Shown here piece after piece: positions 52,919 through 62,775 of a stretch of 64,000 bases of DNA. The stretch lies in the NCBI GenBank assembly GCA_016219185.1, contig JACRBZ010000023.1:62001-126000 (forward strand), given 5' to 3'. The notes under the pieces were generated by a model. It saw only the letters and a list, made by a program, of their open reading frames with translations. It was not told the origin of the DNA and did not search any database. This stretch comes from Deltaproteobacteria bacterium. GTDB taxonomy: Bacteria > Desulfobacterota > Desulfobacteria > Desulfobacterales > Desulfatirhabdiaceae. Each line of letters opens with the position of its first letter. Position 1 is the stretch's first letter. A program made the translations under genes and the position numbers.

Positions 52919-54523
52919 TCATCGTTTGAGCAGGATTTCAAACAGGGCGGGAATATCCAGAAGCGGGGATATCCCGCCGTTTTCCATGATGCCGATTCCG
53001 GAATAAATACGGGTCTTGGCGATCAGTTCGCTGACATGCACAATCATGATCGGCCGGTTTCCGATAATGCTGTCCACGGCCAGACTCCAGGAAATATCTT
53101 CCGGCTGAACCGACGTTTTCGGCGGGGTTTTGCTTCTATGACTCCCGGACCGAAGATTCAAAATATGCATCGGTTCATCGAGCGGTTGATTCACACAAAA
53201 CAATTTTCTCAGGTTCAGACAGAATTCGGGCAAGACACTCGTCTTTTCGGCCTGATGCGCCACGGATTCCAAGGCGGAGGTAGGAATGGCCAGTAAAAAT
53301 GGTCCGACTTTAAATACAACCGCATAAATCACGGACAGAGAAACGGGCAACTGGATGGTAAAGGTCGCACCTTTCTGAGGAACCGATGCGATGGACAACT
53401 TCCCGCTAAGATATTCAACGGCCTGAGCCACAACATTCATGCCGATTCCCCTGCCTGACATCTCGCTGACTGTTTTGGAGGACGAAAATTCAGTGCTCAA
53501 TATGGTGTCATAAAATATTTTCTCCGTCATATTTGCAATCTCTTCGGAACTCATCTGACATTTATTTTGCAAATGCCGAATGATGGCGTCCCGGTCAATA
53601 CCGCTCCCATCATCATGAACCCGAATGATGAGACTTTCCTTGTCACTTTCGGCTTCCAGAACAATGCGTCCTTTTTCCGGTTTACCGAGACGCAGCCGCT
53701 CTTCCGGCATTTCAATGCCATGTGCAATTGAATTTCTGATAATATGGATCAAGGGTTCCCGAAGCCGCTCCAGAAGCGCAATATCTGCACGGATGTTTCC
53801 CCCGGTTACCTCCAGGGAAATGCGCTTTCCCAGGGATCTGGCCTGCTGATGAATCGTGGAGCTGTAAATAGCCGCAAAATCTTCAATAGACATCAGCCGC
53901 AACTGGGCCAGTCGAAAATACAACCCCTTGATCATGGACATGTAATGATCAACCCAGCCTTTGACGCTAGCGAATTCCACTGGAATCGGGGGAAGTGTCG
54001 TTTCCAGCATCAGAATTTCCCGAGAATATCCAAGCAGCTCTTCAATCTGGGCGTAGGGAATCCGTACCTGATCAATGGGGTCCACCCTGACCGCGTCCGG
54101 CTCGGTCTCAGCGGTTGTTTGCAATACCTGCGCAGCGTTCGTTGGGGGATACTGCGACAGTCGTTCCATAATCCGGCGATACTGTTCCTGGAATTCCCCG
54201 GAATCAAATTCATTCTTTTGATGCACAAGCGATTTTAGTATACCGACGCCGTCAAACATCGTCTGAATTGCGGATGGCACTGCTGTCGCGGCATTGTTTT
54301 GAAATGCCAGGCACCAGTTTTCCATCGCATGGCTGAGATTGGCGATGTTCGTCTTGCTCATGGCCCTGGCCATTCCTTTTATGGAATGCATCTTCCCATG
54401 AAGGTCGCTCCATAGTCCGGTATCGCATGGATGGTTATCCACCTGAATCAGCAACTGACCGATCTGATCCAGGTATTTTCCGGTTTCCTGAATGAAAATT
54501 TTACGATATTTTTCCTGGTCCAT
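52919..54523 (-). CDS. cheA: CheA-type chemosensory histidine kinase
   Basis: A 534-residue CheA. P1 (about 1-115) carries the phospho-site His46 in KMHSIKGMARAM; P3/P4 (about 190-400) has the N-box IIRNSIAHGIEMPEE, G1 VHDDGSGIDRDAI and G2 MSGRGIGMNVV; a CheW-like P5 domain follows (about 400-534). In the N-box the usual Asp before HGIE is Ala. No P2 domain is evident, which is unusual for a kinase feeding CheY. It overlaps cheW by 23 bp. Confidence 0.88.
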   Translation of the reverse strand: MDQEKYRKIFIQETGKYLDQIGQLLIQVDNHPCDTGLWSDLHGKMHSIKGMARAMSKTNIANLSHAMENWCLAFQNNAATAVPSAIQTMFDGVGILKSLVHQKNEFDSGEFQEQYRRIMERLSQYPPTNAAQVLQTTAETEPDAVRVDPIDQVRIPYAQIEELLGYSREILMLETTLPPIPVEFASVKGWVDHYMSMIKGLYFRLAQLRLMSIEDFAAIYSSTIHQQARSLGKRISLEVTGGNIRADIALLERLREPLIHIIRNSIAHGIEMPEERLRLGKPEKGRIVLEAESDKESLIIRVHDDGSGIDRDAIIRHLQNKCQMSSEEIANMTEKIFYDTILSTEFSSSKTVSEMSGRGIGMNVVAQAVEYLSGKLSIASVPQKGATFTIQLPVSLSVIYAVVFKVGPFLLAIPTSALESVAHQAEKTSVLPEFCLNLRKLFCVNQPLDEPMHILNLRSGSHRSKTPPKTSVQPEDISWSLAVDSIIGNRPIMIVHVSELIAKTRIYSGIGIMENGGISPLLDIPALFEILLKR

Positions 54524-54908
54524 AGTTCAATTTCAAAAGCCGGCTCCAAAGGCTTTCCGGCGTTATCAGATCAATTGTTTGTCCGTGAGAGGTCGAAGCA
54601 CCCCGATGAATGGCCTTGTCATCGATCCAAACGAGTCCGGTAACAACATCGGGAATGATGGCCAGTTTGTTCCTGTCCCACTTCATCAGAATGATTCGGG
54701 AATGCGAATCCTTAACAGATATCTTCTGGTTGAAAAGAAGTCCGACATCGATCACATCATAGAGTTCACCCCGGTAAAACAACAGTCCCATGTGACATTT
54801 CGGCATAAACGGCGCCGAAAAAATTTTGATATTCTCGATCACCCTGTTGACATGCTGCGCATCGAGACCATAAAGGCGTCCATCGACCGAAAACGCGACA
54901 ATTTCCAT
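54501..54908 (-). CDS. cheW: CheW-like coupling protein
   Basis: A 135-residue CheW-fold protein (IVAFSVDGRLYGLDAQHVNRVI; YRGELYDVIDVGLLF). It links the receptor to CheA. It lies 1 bp after the MCP gene and overlaps cheA. Confidence 0.82.
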   Translation of the reverse strand: MEIVAFSVDGRLYGLDAQHVNRVIENIKIFSAPFMPKCHMGLLFYRGELYDVIDVGLLFNQKISVKDSHSRIILMKWDRNKLAIIPDVVTGLVWIDDKAIHRGASTSHGQTIDLITPESLWSRLLKLNYGPGKIS

Positions 54909-54909
54909 A

Positions 54910-56169
54910 TCAGCCTGCCGTCAGTTTGAATCGCTGCTGGGTCTGCATCATCTTCTCTGACAATTCGTTCAGGGACTTCATGGTCGCGACAATTCTTTTC
55001 ATGTTCATATTCTGATTTCGGGTTGCCAGTATTATCTTTTGGGTCGTCTGAAGATTCTCAAAGGCCAGCAGTGATAACTCCTTAAACTGATCCAGGAATT
55101 TTCTCATTTCTTTCACCTGCTTTCCGGTCACATCCTGAATGTCTTTTACCTCTGAATAAATAAAATTCACATTGGTCAGGGTATCCCCAAATGCGGCAAT
55201 TATTCTGTGAATGATCTGTTCTCCGCTGCTGAGGCCCTCCTGGTTTTTTCGTAAGGAAATGACGACCTCGGCGTTATCCTGAAGAATTCCTTGCACAATC
55301 TTTCCGATTTCCCTGGAGGATATCTTGGAATTTTCCGCCATGGTCCGAATTTCTTCCGCGACCAATGCAAATCCCTTTCCCATTTCTCCGGCGCGGGTGG
55401 CTTCAATGGATGCATTCAGGGCCAGCAGATCGGTCTTTTGGGCGATTTCCTCGATGATACGCACCACCATGCGGATTTTATCCACTTCAGATGCCAGCCG
55501 TTGGATTGGCTTGGCATACTCGGCCATCTGTTGCAGCGAAACCTTAAACTGAATCAGGGTTTCCCTGGCGCTGGCCTCTCCGGTTTCACTTTTCACTTTG
55601 GCCTCGGCAATACGGGTGACTGTTCGAGCCGACTGTCCGGCCATTTCTTCCATGACCAGTAGTCCTTCATCAATCTGATCCCCGGTTTTTTGGGCCAATG
55701 CGGACTGACTTTCAGACCCTTTTCCAATGGTACGCGAGGACACTTCGATGTCGAAATTGTTTTGAAGGATTCGGTTCATGATCAGGTTCAGTTGAGTCTT
55801 GGTCGATTGAATCTGACCAAACAGGTTTTTCATATCCAGAATCATTCGCCTCAACTCCTGAACCATCTGAGAAAAGGCATCCTCCAGATCACGGATTTCA
55901 TCATTTGAAACCCGGGCTATTTCTCCGGAGAGATCTCCGGAGCTGATTTCCCGTGCGGAGTTGATGAGCTTGTTTAGTCTTTTCACCAGGGAACTGGAAA
56001 ACATGATGCCAAACAGCAGGCCAAATCCCAGGGCGAAGACAGTGGACAATGCCTGTGCCAGGAAAAAATTATGGGTCAGATAACTGACGATTCCCACTAC
56101 AGTCATGACGGTCAAAAGCAAACCCAAAAATGCGAGAAGCAGCTTGTTTTTCAGACTGGTTCTTCCCAT
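54910..56169 (-). CDS. Methyl-accepting chemotaxis protein without periplasmic sensor domain
   Basis: A 419-residue MCP. Two membrane segments lie close together (about 10-30 and 36-58) with almost no loop, then HAMP (about 58-112) and a signalling domain whose hairpin tip is [20 protein letters not shown] (about 245-265). With no extracytoplasmic domain, it must sense the membrane, or cytoplasmic signals perhaps through the REC-PAS protein encoded upstream (19-bp overlap). It acts with CheW and CheA. Confidence 0.88.
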   Translation of the reverse strand: MGRTSLKNKLLLAFLGLLLTVMTVVGIVSYLTHNFFLAQALSTVFALGFGLLFGIMFSSSLVKRLNKLINSAREISSGDLSGEIARVSNDEIRDLEDAFSQMVQELRRMILDMKNLFGQIQSTKTQLNLIMNRILQNNFDIEVSSRTIGKGSESQSALAQKTGDQIDEGLLVMEEMAGQSARTVTRIAEAKVKSETGEASARETLIQFKVSLQQMAEYAKPIQRLASEVDKIRMVVRIIEEIAQKTDLLALNASIEATRAGEMGKGFALVAEEIRTMAENSKISSREIGKIVQGILQDNAEVVISLRKNQEGLSSGEQIIHRIIAAFGDTLTNVNFIYSEVKDIQDVTGKQVKEMRKFLDQFKELSLLAFENLQTTQKIILATRNQNMNMKRIVATMKSLNELSEKMMQTQQRFKLTAG

Positions 56170-56951
56170 TGACGCATATCCTCCATGGCAATAATCCAGC
56201 CGATGGCTGCCTGCCCGATGCGGTGTATGGATACGATCACCCGCAGGTGCAACTCGTCTGTAGCAACTTCAAATGAAGTGCTTTTTATATTTCGATTCCG
56301 GGCCACCGATTTCAAGGCTGAGATCAGTTTCGTTTTTTTCGATTCGGGTAGCAGTGACGTGACATGTCTGTTCAGCATCGCTTCCATGGACTTGTTGATC
56401 ATGGCTATCCCCAGATCATTGGCGCGAATGATCTGCTCGTCCCGATCGATCACAAACAGGCCAAGGCCGATACTGTCAAAAATGCCTTCCTGAAAATCCA
56501 TCACCTCAAGCATCTCGACGGTGGATTGTTGTGGAAACAACCTTGTCGTTCCAATGATTTCATCTGATGCCGAAATGGTCTGTTTTTCAAGTTTATCCAA
56601 AAAACTGGAGATATGATCAGCCATGGTTTCAATCGGCCCCTTGGTAATATAGTAATCGGCACCAATTTTTTGAATATCCTCATTACGCTCAATCATGGAG
56701 CCGGATATGGCAACAATGGGAAACCGGTGCCCGGTGAACTGCTTCCGTGTGAACTGAATCACCTGCGTTCCGTCGATTTTGGGCATGATCAAATCCACGA
56801 ACAACAGGTCAACATGTACTTCACGCAATCTGGTGATGCCGCCTTTGCCATCATACGCCTTACTGACCACATAACCTCTTTTTTCGAGAATATCCGAGAG
56901 GAATTCAACAAAAAAAAAGTCATTGTCAATAACCAGAGCATGTTTTTGCAT
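56151..56951 (-). CDS. REC-PAS regulator of the chemosensory cluster
   Basis: A 266-residue protein with a receiver (about 1-120; [13 protein letters not shown]) and a PAS domain (about 150-260; [21 protein letters not shown]). No kinase or DNA-binding output. The ATG at 56951 has AAGGAG 8 bp upstream. It overlaps the MCP gene and may deliver phospho-signals or ligand signals to the receptor complex. Confidence 0.8.
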   Translation of the reverse strand: MQKHALVIDNDFFFVEFLSDILEKRGYVVSKAYDGKGGITRLREVHVDLLFVDLIMPKIDGTQVIQFTRKQFTGHRFPIVAISGSMIERNEDIQKIGADYYITKGPIETMADHISSFLDKLEKQTISASDEIIGTTRLFPQQSTVEMLEVMDFQEGIFDSIGLGLFVIDRDEQIIRANDLGIAMINKSMEAMLNRHVTSLLPESKKTKLISALKSVARNRNIKSTSFEVATDELHLRVIVSIHRIGQAAIGWIIAMEDMRQWEEPV

Positions 56952-57098
56952 ATCCTGATTCTCCTTCATCCAATGATCGAAAAGAAACCATTTGCCACGA
57001 ACGTCAGTCTGAAACTGAAATTGTAACCGGATTGATCGGTGCAGACCCTGTCCTGAGGCTGGTGGAAGCTACCGAATCAATTACTACTATTGCAAGTT

Positions 57099-57725
57099 TT
57101 AGGTGCCAGTCATGTCTTTGTAATGAGACATGACTTTCTTTACATATCTTTTGATTTCTGAATTCGCTGGAATGCCGTTATACTTATCAACGGTGTTGGG
57201 TCCGGCGTTATAGGCGGCAAGCGCCAGTTCTATTTTATTAAATTTTTCAAGCAGTTGTTTGAAATAAAGCGTCCCTCCCATAATATTTTCTTCAGGATCA
57301 AATGGATTTCTGATATTTAAAAAGAAAAAATTCTGAGGCATGATTTGCATCAGGCCTTTTGCTCCATTTTGGGAAACCGCATAACAGTCAAAATTGGATT
57401 CGACCTTGATGATGGATTTCAATAACGAAAAATCAACATCATGCAGCAGAGAAGCCTTCAGGATGAGATGATCATATTGATCGGGATCAAGGTTTGTAGA
57501 AAATTTCTCGCTCAGACTGGATTCGAAAAAATTATTGGAGGTGCTTTTCAGGTAAAGACGATATTCCGGAAACGAAGGAACATTGGAAAAATGACGTACG
57601 CCCCTGTTGTCTTTAAAATCATGACTATCGACTCTGACAGAGGGAATATTGATGAAAATCGTGATGAATACCGCAATGACTGTACAAAACAGCCCAATCC
57701 ATATATTCTTCTGTTGATATATCAT
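57099..57725 (-). CDS. Lytic transglycosylase (SLT domain)
   Basis: A 208-residue protein with an N-terminal membrane segment (about 9-28) and a C-terminal SLT lysozyme-like domain. The catalytic Glu is in KVESNFDCYAVSQNGAKGLM, followed by QIMPQN and the LALAAYNAGPNTVDKY block. It cleaves peptidoglycan strands. Its start is set by AAGGAG before tandem ATGs at 57728 and 57725. It stands alone between two operons on the same strand. Confidence 0.88.
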   Translation of the reverse strand: MIYQQKNIWIGLFCTVIAVFITIFINIPSVRVDSHDFKDNRGVRHFSNVPSFPEYRLYLKSTSNNFFESSLSEKFSTNLDPDQYDHLILKASLLHDVDFSLLKSIIKVESNFDCYAVSQNGAKGLMQIMPQNFFFLNIRNPFDPEENIMGGTLYFKQLLEKFNKIELALAAYNAGPNTVDKYNGIPANSEIKRYVKKVMSHYKDMTGT

Positions 57726-57776
57726 CATTTCTCCTTTCGCGAACAGGTTACAGCCTTGTAAAATTATCTTTGTCAT

Positions 57777-58020
57777 GTTTCGCTGCTCCTTTCATTATTA
57801 CAGGATCTGTTCGATCCCGCCATTTAGGAGTCAGGCGCATCATTGGTGTTATTACAAGGCCTTACGAGTTTGGGCTTTTTATGCTTCCGTCATATTTGCG
57901 TATGGATTTGATGCGTACGCTTTGTCATGCATTCTCACACGGCAACCCGACTCCAAAACAGAGTCTTTTAAAAACACAGGTTATGCCCGTTTACGGTATA
58001 ACGGCCCAGGATGATGGAAA
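57777..58020. other. Intergenic region between ArsA-like operon and transglycosylase
   Basis: No gene, clear terminator or repeat was recognised in these 244 bp. Confidence 0.4.
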
Positions 58021-60117
58021 TCAGATCGGGGAAACCAGTTGTTTTACCCCTCTGATGGGATGAGGACTGAGTGGAATTTGAACCACCTGTATCGAATCAC
58101 AGATTGATTGAATCTGTTCGAGATAGCACTGCTGCTGTGTTCTTCGAACCGAGCAGAACGGACATGGCCCGGGGGGAACCATCATGTTGACGATCACATG
58201 ATGACAGGGAATTTTCGACAATTTTATTGCAGACAGCAGGCGGGTCAACTCAAGAACAGCCAGCGACTCTGGAATGGTTACGGCGATAAAGGCATTTCGC
58301 TTCGGGTTGATCAGGGTTTCCTGCATCCGGCGAATGTTTCGAGAGAGGACCAGGGCTTTTTCGGCAGCACGGGCCAGTCGAACCACGCCCCGGTATTTCA
58401 GCATCAGCCTGAAAAATGATATCAGCCAGTCCCGAATCAGAGATGGAAGTTCTAAAAACCGCAGCAGATGTCCGGTCGGCGATGTGTCCAGTATGAACAG
58501 ATCAAAGGCATTCTCCTTTCTAAGTTCCATGACTTTATCCAGGGCCATGATTTCATCGATTCCCGGCGGCGCAAGAGATATCAGCTCTGTCATGACCTGG
58601 CGATCGAACCGGATATCCATGCCGCTTCCCAGAAACTGATCGAACAGTGCCGAGATGTCCTGTTTAAACGATGCCTTAAAATCTTCAAAAAGCGCATCCG
58701 CATTGATTTCCATGGCGAACAGGTTGGTTTTCTCCTGTTTTTGACCGTCATCCAGGGGATAATCAATGGGTTTCAGCGTGTTGCCGATGTCCCGATCAAA
58801 GGCATCGGACAGCGAATGGGCGGGGTCTGTCGAAAAGATCAGGATTTTTTTATCCGGGAATGTTCGGGCCATATGAAGTGCCGCGGACGCAGCCAGTGTC
58901 GTTTTTCCCACCCCGCCCTTACCGCCAAAAAGAATAAATTCCAGATCAGGGGATAATGCCGGTAAGCCGGAAGGTCTGATGATAGAAGCCGGAGGCCGGG
59001 TATCCGGCGTCCGATATGCCATGTCAGCAGTCGGGGAAAAATGGACTCCGGCCCATTGATCCCTTGTTTCCATTTTTTGATCAAAAACATCCACCACCGA
59101 AAACAGGGACCTGCCATGGATTTCCGAGGGAAACAAGGGCAGATGAATCCGGGAACAGGATGAAAACAGGACATCAATGCGTGCCAGGGATGGCTGCTGA
59201 TCCGCGTATTGAACCGAGCATACCGGGCAGTCCCGGTATGCCGCGGTCCGGTTCACGATCATTTCTTTCACCGGTATATTCATTTCTTCCAGTGCCACGA
59301 CCAGGCGATGGGTTTCCTCAATGCTCATCGGCTCGGGGATGGTCACCGGAATGAACCGGGTGATGGATCGATCCGATAGCAGGCGGGAAACCCGGTCCAT
59401 GTCAGCCGACAGCACATCCAGAAACGCATCGCATTCATCCTTGAAATAGGTTTTTCTACTGGCACATGTCTTCATGAACCGATGTTTTTGCTGCATGAGA
59501 TCCAGGACCTCAACCCATTTTTTCATCTGGGCAGGCAGGCTTAACATGCGCAGGGTGTGACCGGTGGGCGCGGTGTCCAGAATGAGCAGATCACAGGCAT
59601 CGGATTTGAGAATGGACGCTACTTCCATGATGGCCATGACCTCATCCATTCCCGGCAGGGAAAGATCAAAAAAATTGGCAATATCGTCCTGATCGAAATA
59701 GGTTCCCCGATCCGCCAGGGTGGTCAGAACGTGCCGATGATTTTCCTTGAATGTCGTCAGGAGCCGTCCGGAATTCAGCTCCAGGGCAAACAGATTAATG
59801 GGCTTTCCGGCTGTCCCATCCGCATCCCTTTCCAAAAGACCATGGGCAAGCCCGGATTTCCAATCCACGGGCGTCAGAGTATCCCCAATCGACATCCCCA
59901 GGCTGTCGCCCAGCGAATGGGCCGGATCTGTTGAAATGATAAAGATTCGCTTATTCCCGGCATGCTTTTGCGCCAGATACAGGGCTATGGCCGATGACAC
60001 GGTGGTCTTTCCGACCCCGCCCTTGCCGCCGACAATGATCAGGCGCAGATCCGGATGGCTCGCAAATTCGGGCATGGAAAATACCGGGTGTGCTTTGTCA
60101 AGGGTTACGGGATTCAT
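58021..60117 (-). CDS. Double-domain ArsA/Get3-like ATPase
   Basis: A 698-residue protein of two ArsA/Get3 halves. Each has a deviant Walker A (VGGKGGVGKTT near 29-39; FGGKGGVGKTT near 392-402), a DTAPTGH or DTSPTGH switch and a Cys pair late in the half (CPVC; CPFC). Bacterial ArsA energises arsenite export, while single-domain Get3 is a tail-anchor chaperone. No arsB, arsD or arsR is nearby; the gene closes a gas-vesicle-type operon with Hsp70 and an Hsp20-like gene and overlaps the latter by 4 bp. A chaperone or targeting role for hydrophobic Gvp proteins is therefore inferred, with arsenite transport the alternative. Confidence 0.85.
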   Translation of the reverse strand: MNPVTLDKAHPVFSMPEFASHPDLRLIIVGGKGGVGKTTVSSAIALYLAQKHAGNKRIFIISTDPAHSLGDSLGMSIGDTLTPVDWKSGLAHGLLERDADGTAGKPINLFALELNSGRLLTTFKENHRHVLTTLADRGTYFDQDDIANFFDLSLPGMDEVMAIMEVASILKSDACDLLILDTAPTGHTLRMLSLPAQMKKWVEVLDLMQQKHRFMKTCASRKTYFKDECDAFLDVLSADMDRVSRLLSDRSITRFIPVTIPEPMSIEETHRLVVALEEMNIPVKEMIVNRTAAYRDCPVCSVQYADQQPSLARIDVLFSSCSRIHLPLFPSEIHGRSLFSVVDVFDQKMETRDQWAGVHFSPTADMAYRTPDTRPPASIIRPSGLPALSPDLEFILFGGKGGVGKTTLAASAALHMARTFPDKKILIFSTDPAHSLSDAFDRDIGNTLKPIDYPLDDGQKQEKTNLFAMEINADALFEDFKASFKQDISALFDQFLGSGMDIRFDRQVMTELISLAPPGIDEIMALDKVMELRKENAFDLFILDTSPTGHLLRFLELPSLIRDWLISFFRLMLKYRGVVRLARAAEKALVLSRNIRRMQETLINPKRNAFIAVTIPESLAVLELTRLLSAIKLSKIPCHHVIVNMMVPPGPCPFCSVRRTQQQCYLEQIQSICDSIQVVQIPLSPHPIRGVKQLVSPI

Positions 60118-61034
60118 GCTTTGGCCTTGGAAAGCCGGATTTCAAGAAATTGATTCCTCAGATGCAGTTCATGATGATCATAGATCACTTCGGCCGGCAA
60201 CCGGAACGTTTCGGTCCATTGATGGCCGGTTTTTTCGGAAGTGATCACGAGCTGGTTCCGACTGACCTGCAGGTTGAGGTCGCTTTTTTCGACCTGTTTC
60301 ACTTCCAGTATGACCTGGATGAAGTCGCCTTCATCCACGATATCCAGAAGCCGGTCCGGGCGTGATGAATCCGCGGCAGGCGTTCCCATCATCCACCAGG
60401 CGTATCCAATGGATTCCCCGGTTTCCGGATCAATCCGGGACCGTTCAAACGACAGAATCGAACAGCCGGCCCGCTTTTCAGCCGCCGGGTTGATTTCATC
60501 CTGAATCAGCATCAGCACATCCCTGTGATTCTCCGCCTGAATGAGCCTGGCCAGCTCATTGATGGCGCCATGACGGTGATGCCACAGATACCACAGAATA
60601 TCCCGGCTATCTGCCCCAACATCCTGTCCGATGGTTTCAATCAGGGGTTCATCGACTTTCAGCAAGGCCAGTCGATAAAGCGCATTTTTCCAGCTCGCCA
60701 CATCATTGATGACGAACCAGACATGACCCGCTTTATCGCCATGGATGCCAGGGGAACAGGCGATACGCAGAATCTCACGTCTGCGCATGACATAAACCTG
60801 CATGGCGCTGGTAATGCCGATGATCGATTGGATAGGAATTTCAAGCGTGATTTTCTGAAGCTGACAGCCGATCAGTCGCTGACTGGTCAAAGAAAAGAGC
60901 GTCACCTTCCATCCAGATCGTTCATGGAATTTGAATCCTCCCTGGCCTTCCAGCACCAGCATTTCGTCATCCTTCAGTTTCGGACGGAATAATTTGGGTG
61001 CCGGCATGGCGCTGAATCTGGGTTTGATTCGCAT
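60114..61034 (-). CDS. PH/GRAM-like plus Hsp20-like protein (GvpH-like)
   Basis: A 306-residue protein in two main parts. Residues about 25-130 look like a PH/GRAM-type domain (WKVTLFSLTSQRLIGCQL and IPIQSIIGIT), similar to the middle of the GvpA-like protein at 62730. Residues about 235-306 look like an alpha-crystallin/Hsp20 domain (DEGDFIQVILEVKQVEKSDL... LHLRNQFLEIRLSKA). Between them is a helical, Trp-rich segment. GvpH of other gas-vesicle clusters is Hsp20-like. Probably a chaperone for vesicle proteins; the domain calls are by eye. Confidence 0.6.
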   Translation of the reverse strand: MRIKPRFSAMPAPKLFRPKLKDDEMLVLEGQGGFKFHERSGWKVTLFSLTSQRLIGCQLQKITLEIPIQSIIGITSAMQVYVMRRREILRIACSPGIHGDKAGHVWFVINDVASWKNALYRLALLKVDEPLIETIGQDVGADSRDILWYLWHHRHGAINELARLIQAENHRDVLMLIQDEINPAAEKRAGCSILSFERSRIDPETGESIGYAWWMMGTPAADSSRPDRLLDIVDEGDFIQVILEVKQVEKSDLNLQVSRNQLVITSEKTGHQWTETFRLPAEVIYDHHELHLRNQFLEIRLSKAKA

Positions 61035-61065
61035 GGTGTCAGGTCTCGTGTTTCAGGTGTCAGAG

Positions 61066-62775
61066 CTAAAGACGGTTAAGAACAATTGTTAACCCTTGGG
61101 CTGTCTGAATCATGGCTTCAAATTGACCGCTGACCAGAGCGGTTTTGGCTGCTGAAATGGCCATGTGAATTTCGCGGCGGGATGCTTTTGACAACCGGTG
61201 AACCGTTCCAAACAGCAGGGTTTCGGCGGCCTGAATCAGGCGGTTGGTTTGAATGGATGTTTCGATTTCGCGCCGGCGCTGAATATCGGTTTCGGCATGA
61301 ACGGCCGCCTCGGCCACTGCCTGGTCGATCTGATCCCCGGACAAGAGATGGACCGCGTCAATCTTTATTCCGGCGGATTCACCCGTATGCAGTTCCTGAG
61401 CCGAAACCTGAAGGATGCCATTGACATCGATTTCAAACATCACCTCCACATGCGCCTTTCCTCTGGGAAGCATCGGAATATCGGTCAACTCAAAAGAGCC
61501 CAGACTGATATTGTCCCCGGCCATTTCCCTTTCGCCCTGAAGCACATTGAAATCCATAACCGTCTGGTTGTCTTCCGCATTGGTGAAAATCCGTTCGGCG
61601 GAAACCGGTATGGTGGTATTTCGGGAAATCAGCCGGGTGAACAGGCCTCCCTGGGTTTCGATTCCCAGAGACAGGGGCGTTACATCGATCAGAATCACAT
61701 CCCGAACACTTCCGTTCAATACCCCTGCCTGAATGGCGGCACCCATGGCAACCACTTCATCCGGATTCAAATGGGTGTCAGGCGACTGTTGAAACAGGGT
61801 TTCCACCAGATATCTGACCGCCGGCATTCGCGTGGCGCCGCCCACCAGAATGACGCGATCCATATCCGCGGGTGTCAGCGCCGCGTCTTCCAGGGCCTGA
61901 CGGGTTGGCGGAATCAACATGTTCAGCAGGTCTTGCGTCAAATTCTCGAACACATCCCGGCTGATCGTCATCTCGATTTCAATGGCGTCATGATGGGGGC
62001 CGGAAGTAAGGGGCAGAAAAATATGAGATTCATTCTGAACCGACAGTTCCCGTTTGACTCGCTCACAGGCTTCTTTGACCTGTTGAAACGCACAGGCATT
62101 CGATTCGATATCCAGATCATGGATATGCAGTATTTGCTGTTTCAGATGGGATATCAGTCGGGCATCCCAGTCATCTCCGCCCAGGCGGGTGTTGCCATTG
62201 ACCGCCCGCACATGGAAAAGACCGTCGCCAACCTCCAAAATGGACACATCAAAGGTCCCTCCGCCCAGATCCCATACCAGGATGTGCTGAATATCGGACC
62301 GGTTCATCCCATAGGCCAGCGCTGCCGCCGTGGGTTCACTGATGATCCGCATGATCTCGAACCCTGCCATTTTACCGGCTTCCTGTGTGGCCCGTCTTTG
62401 TGCATCACTGAAATATGCGGGAACCGTAATCACAGCCTGGGATATGTCCTCACCCAGTTGGCGTCTGGCATCGACTTTGATTTTTCGAAGAATATGCGCG
62501 GATATTTCCTGGGGCGAAAGGCTTCGGCCATTCACCGGGATTCGGGCGTTCGATCCCATCAGGCGCTTGACGGAACTCACGGTTCGGTTCGGATTGACCG
62601 AGGCCTGGTTTCTGGCAATGGCCCCCACCATGATACGTCCATCCGCGTTTTCGGCATAGACCGATGGAGTCAATCGGTCACCTTCGGCGTTTTGAATGAT
62701 ATGAACCCGGCGGTTCTCGACAATCGCCGCTACCGAGTAAGTGGTTCCAAGATCGATTCCAATGGCTTTTCCCAT
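61066..62775 (-). CDS. Hsp70 (DnaK-like) chaperone of the vesicle cluster
   Basis: A 569-residue Hsp70. Signatures: IGIDLGTTYSVAAI (start), VWDLGGGTFDVSIL (about 168-181), VILVGGATRMPAVRYLVE (about 310-327) and the substrate-domain VTPLSLGIETQGG. It is about 70 residues shorter than standard DnaK, lacking the C-terminal disordered tail. The ATG at 62775 has AAAGGA upstream and overlaps the previous gene by 46 bp. No dnaJ or grpE is adjacent, so it is probably a specialised paralogue. Confidence 0.93.
   Translation of the reverse strand: MGKAIGIDLGTTYSVAAIVENRRVHIIQNAEGDRLTPSVYAENADGRIMVGAIARNQASVNPNRTVSSVKRLMGSNARIPVNGRSLSPQEISAHILRKIKVDARRQLGEDISQAVITVPAYFSDAQRRATQEAGKMAGFEIMRIISEPTAAALAYGMNRSDIQHILVWDLGGGTFDVSILEVGDGLFHVRAVNGNTRLGGDDWDARLISHLKQQILHIHDLDIESNACAFQQVKEACERVKRELSVQNESHIFLPLTSGPHHDAIEIEMTISRDVFENLTQDLLNMLIPPTRQALEDAALTPADMDRVILVGGATRMPAVRYLVETLFQQSPDTHLNPDEVVAMGAAIQAGVLNGSVRDVILIDVTPLSLGIETQGGLFTRLISRNTTIPVSAERIFTNAEDNQTVMDFNVLQGEREMAGDNISLGSFELTDIPMLPRGKAHVEVMFEIDVNGILQVSAQELHTGESAGIKIDAVHLLSGDQIDQAVAEAAVHAETDIQRRREIETSIQTNRLIQAAETLLFGTVHRLSKASRREIHMAISAAKTALVSGQFEAMIQTAQGLTIVLNRL

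Noticed and set aside
52747..52941. A 64-codon minus-strand frame after cheA
   Set aside because: It overlaps the cheA end and has no ribosome site. The tail VRAMVRKGEYPIWECHIVSI faintly recalls a PilZ strand pattern, but too little remains to support a gene or a relic.
58021..60117. Arsenic resistance operon
   Set aside because: The ATPase is ArsA-like, but no arsB, arsC, arsD or arsR lies nearby, and the gene is overlapped by a gas-vesicle-type operon.
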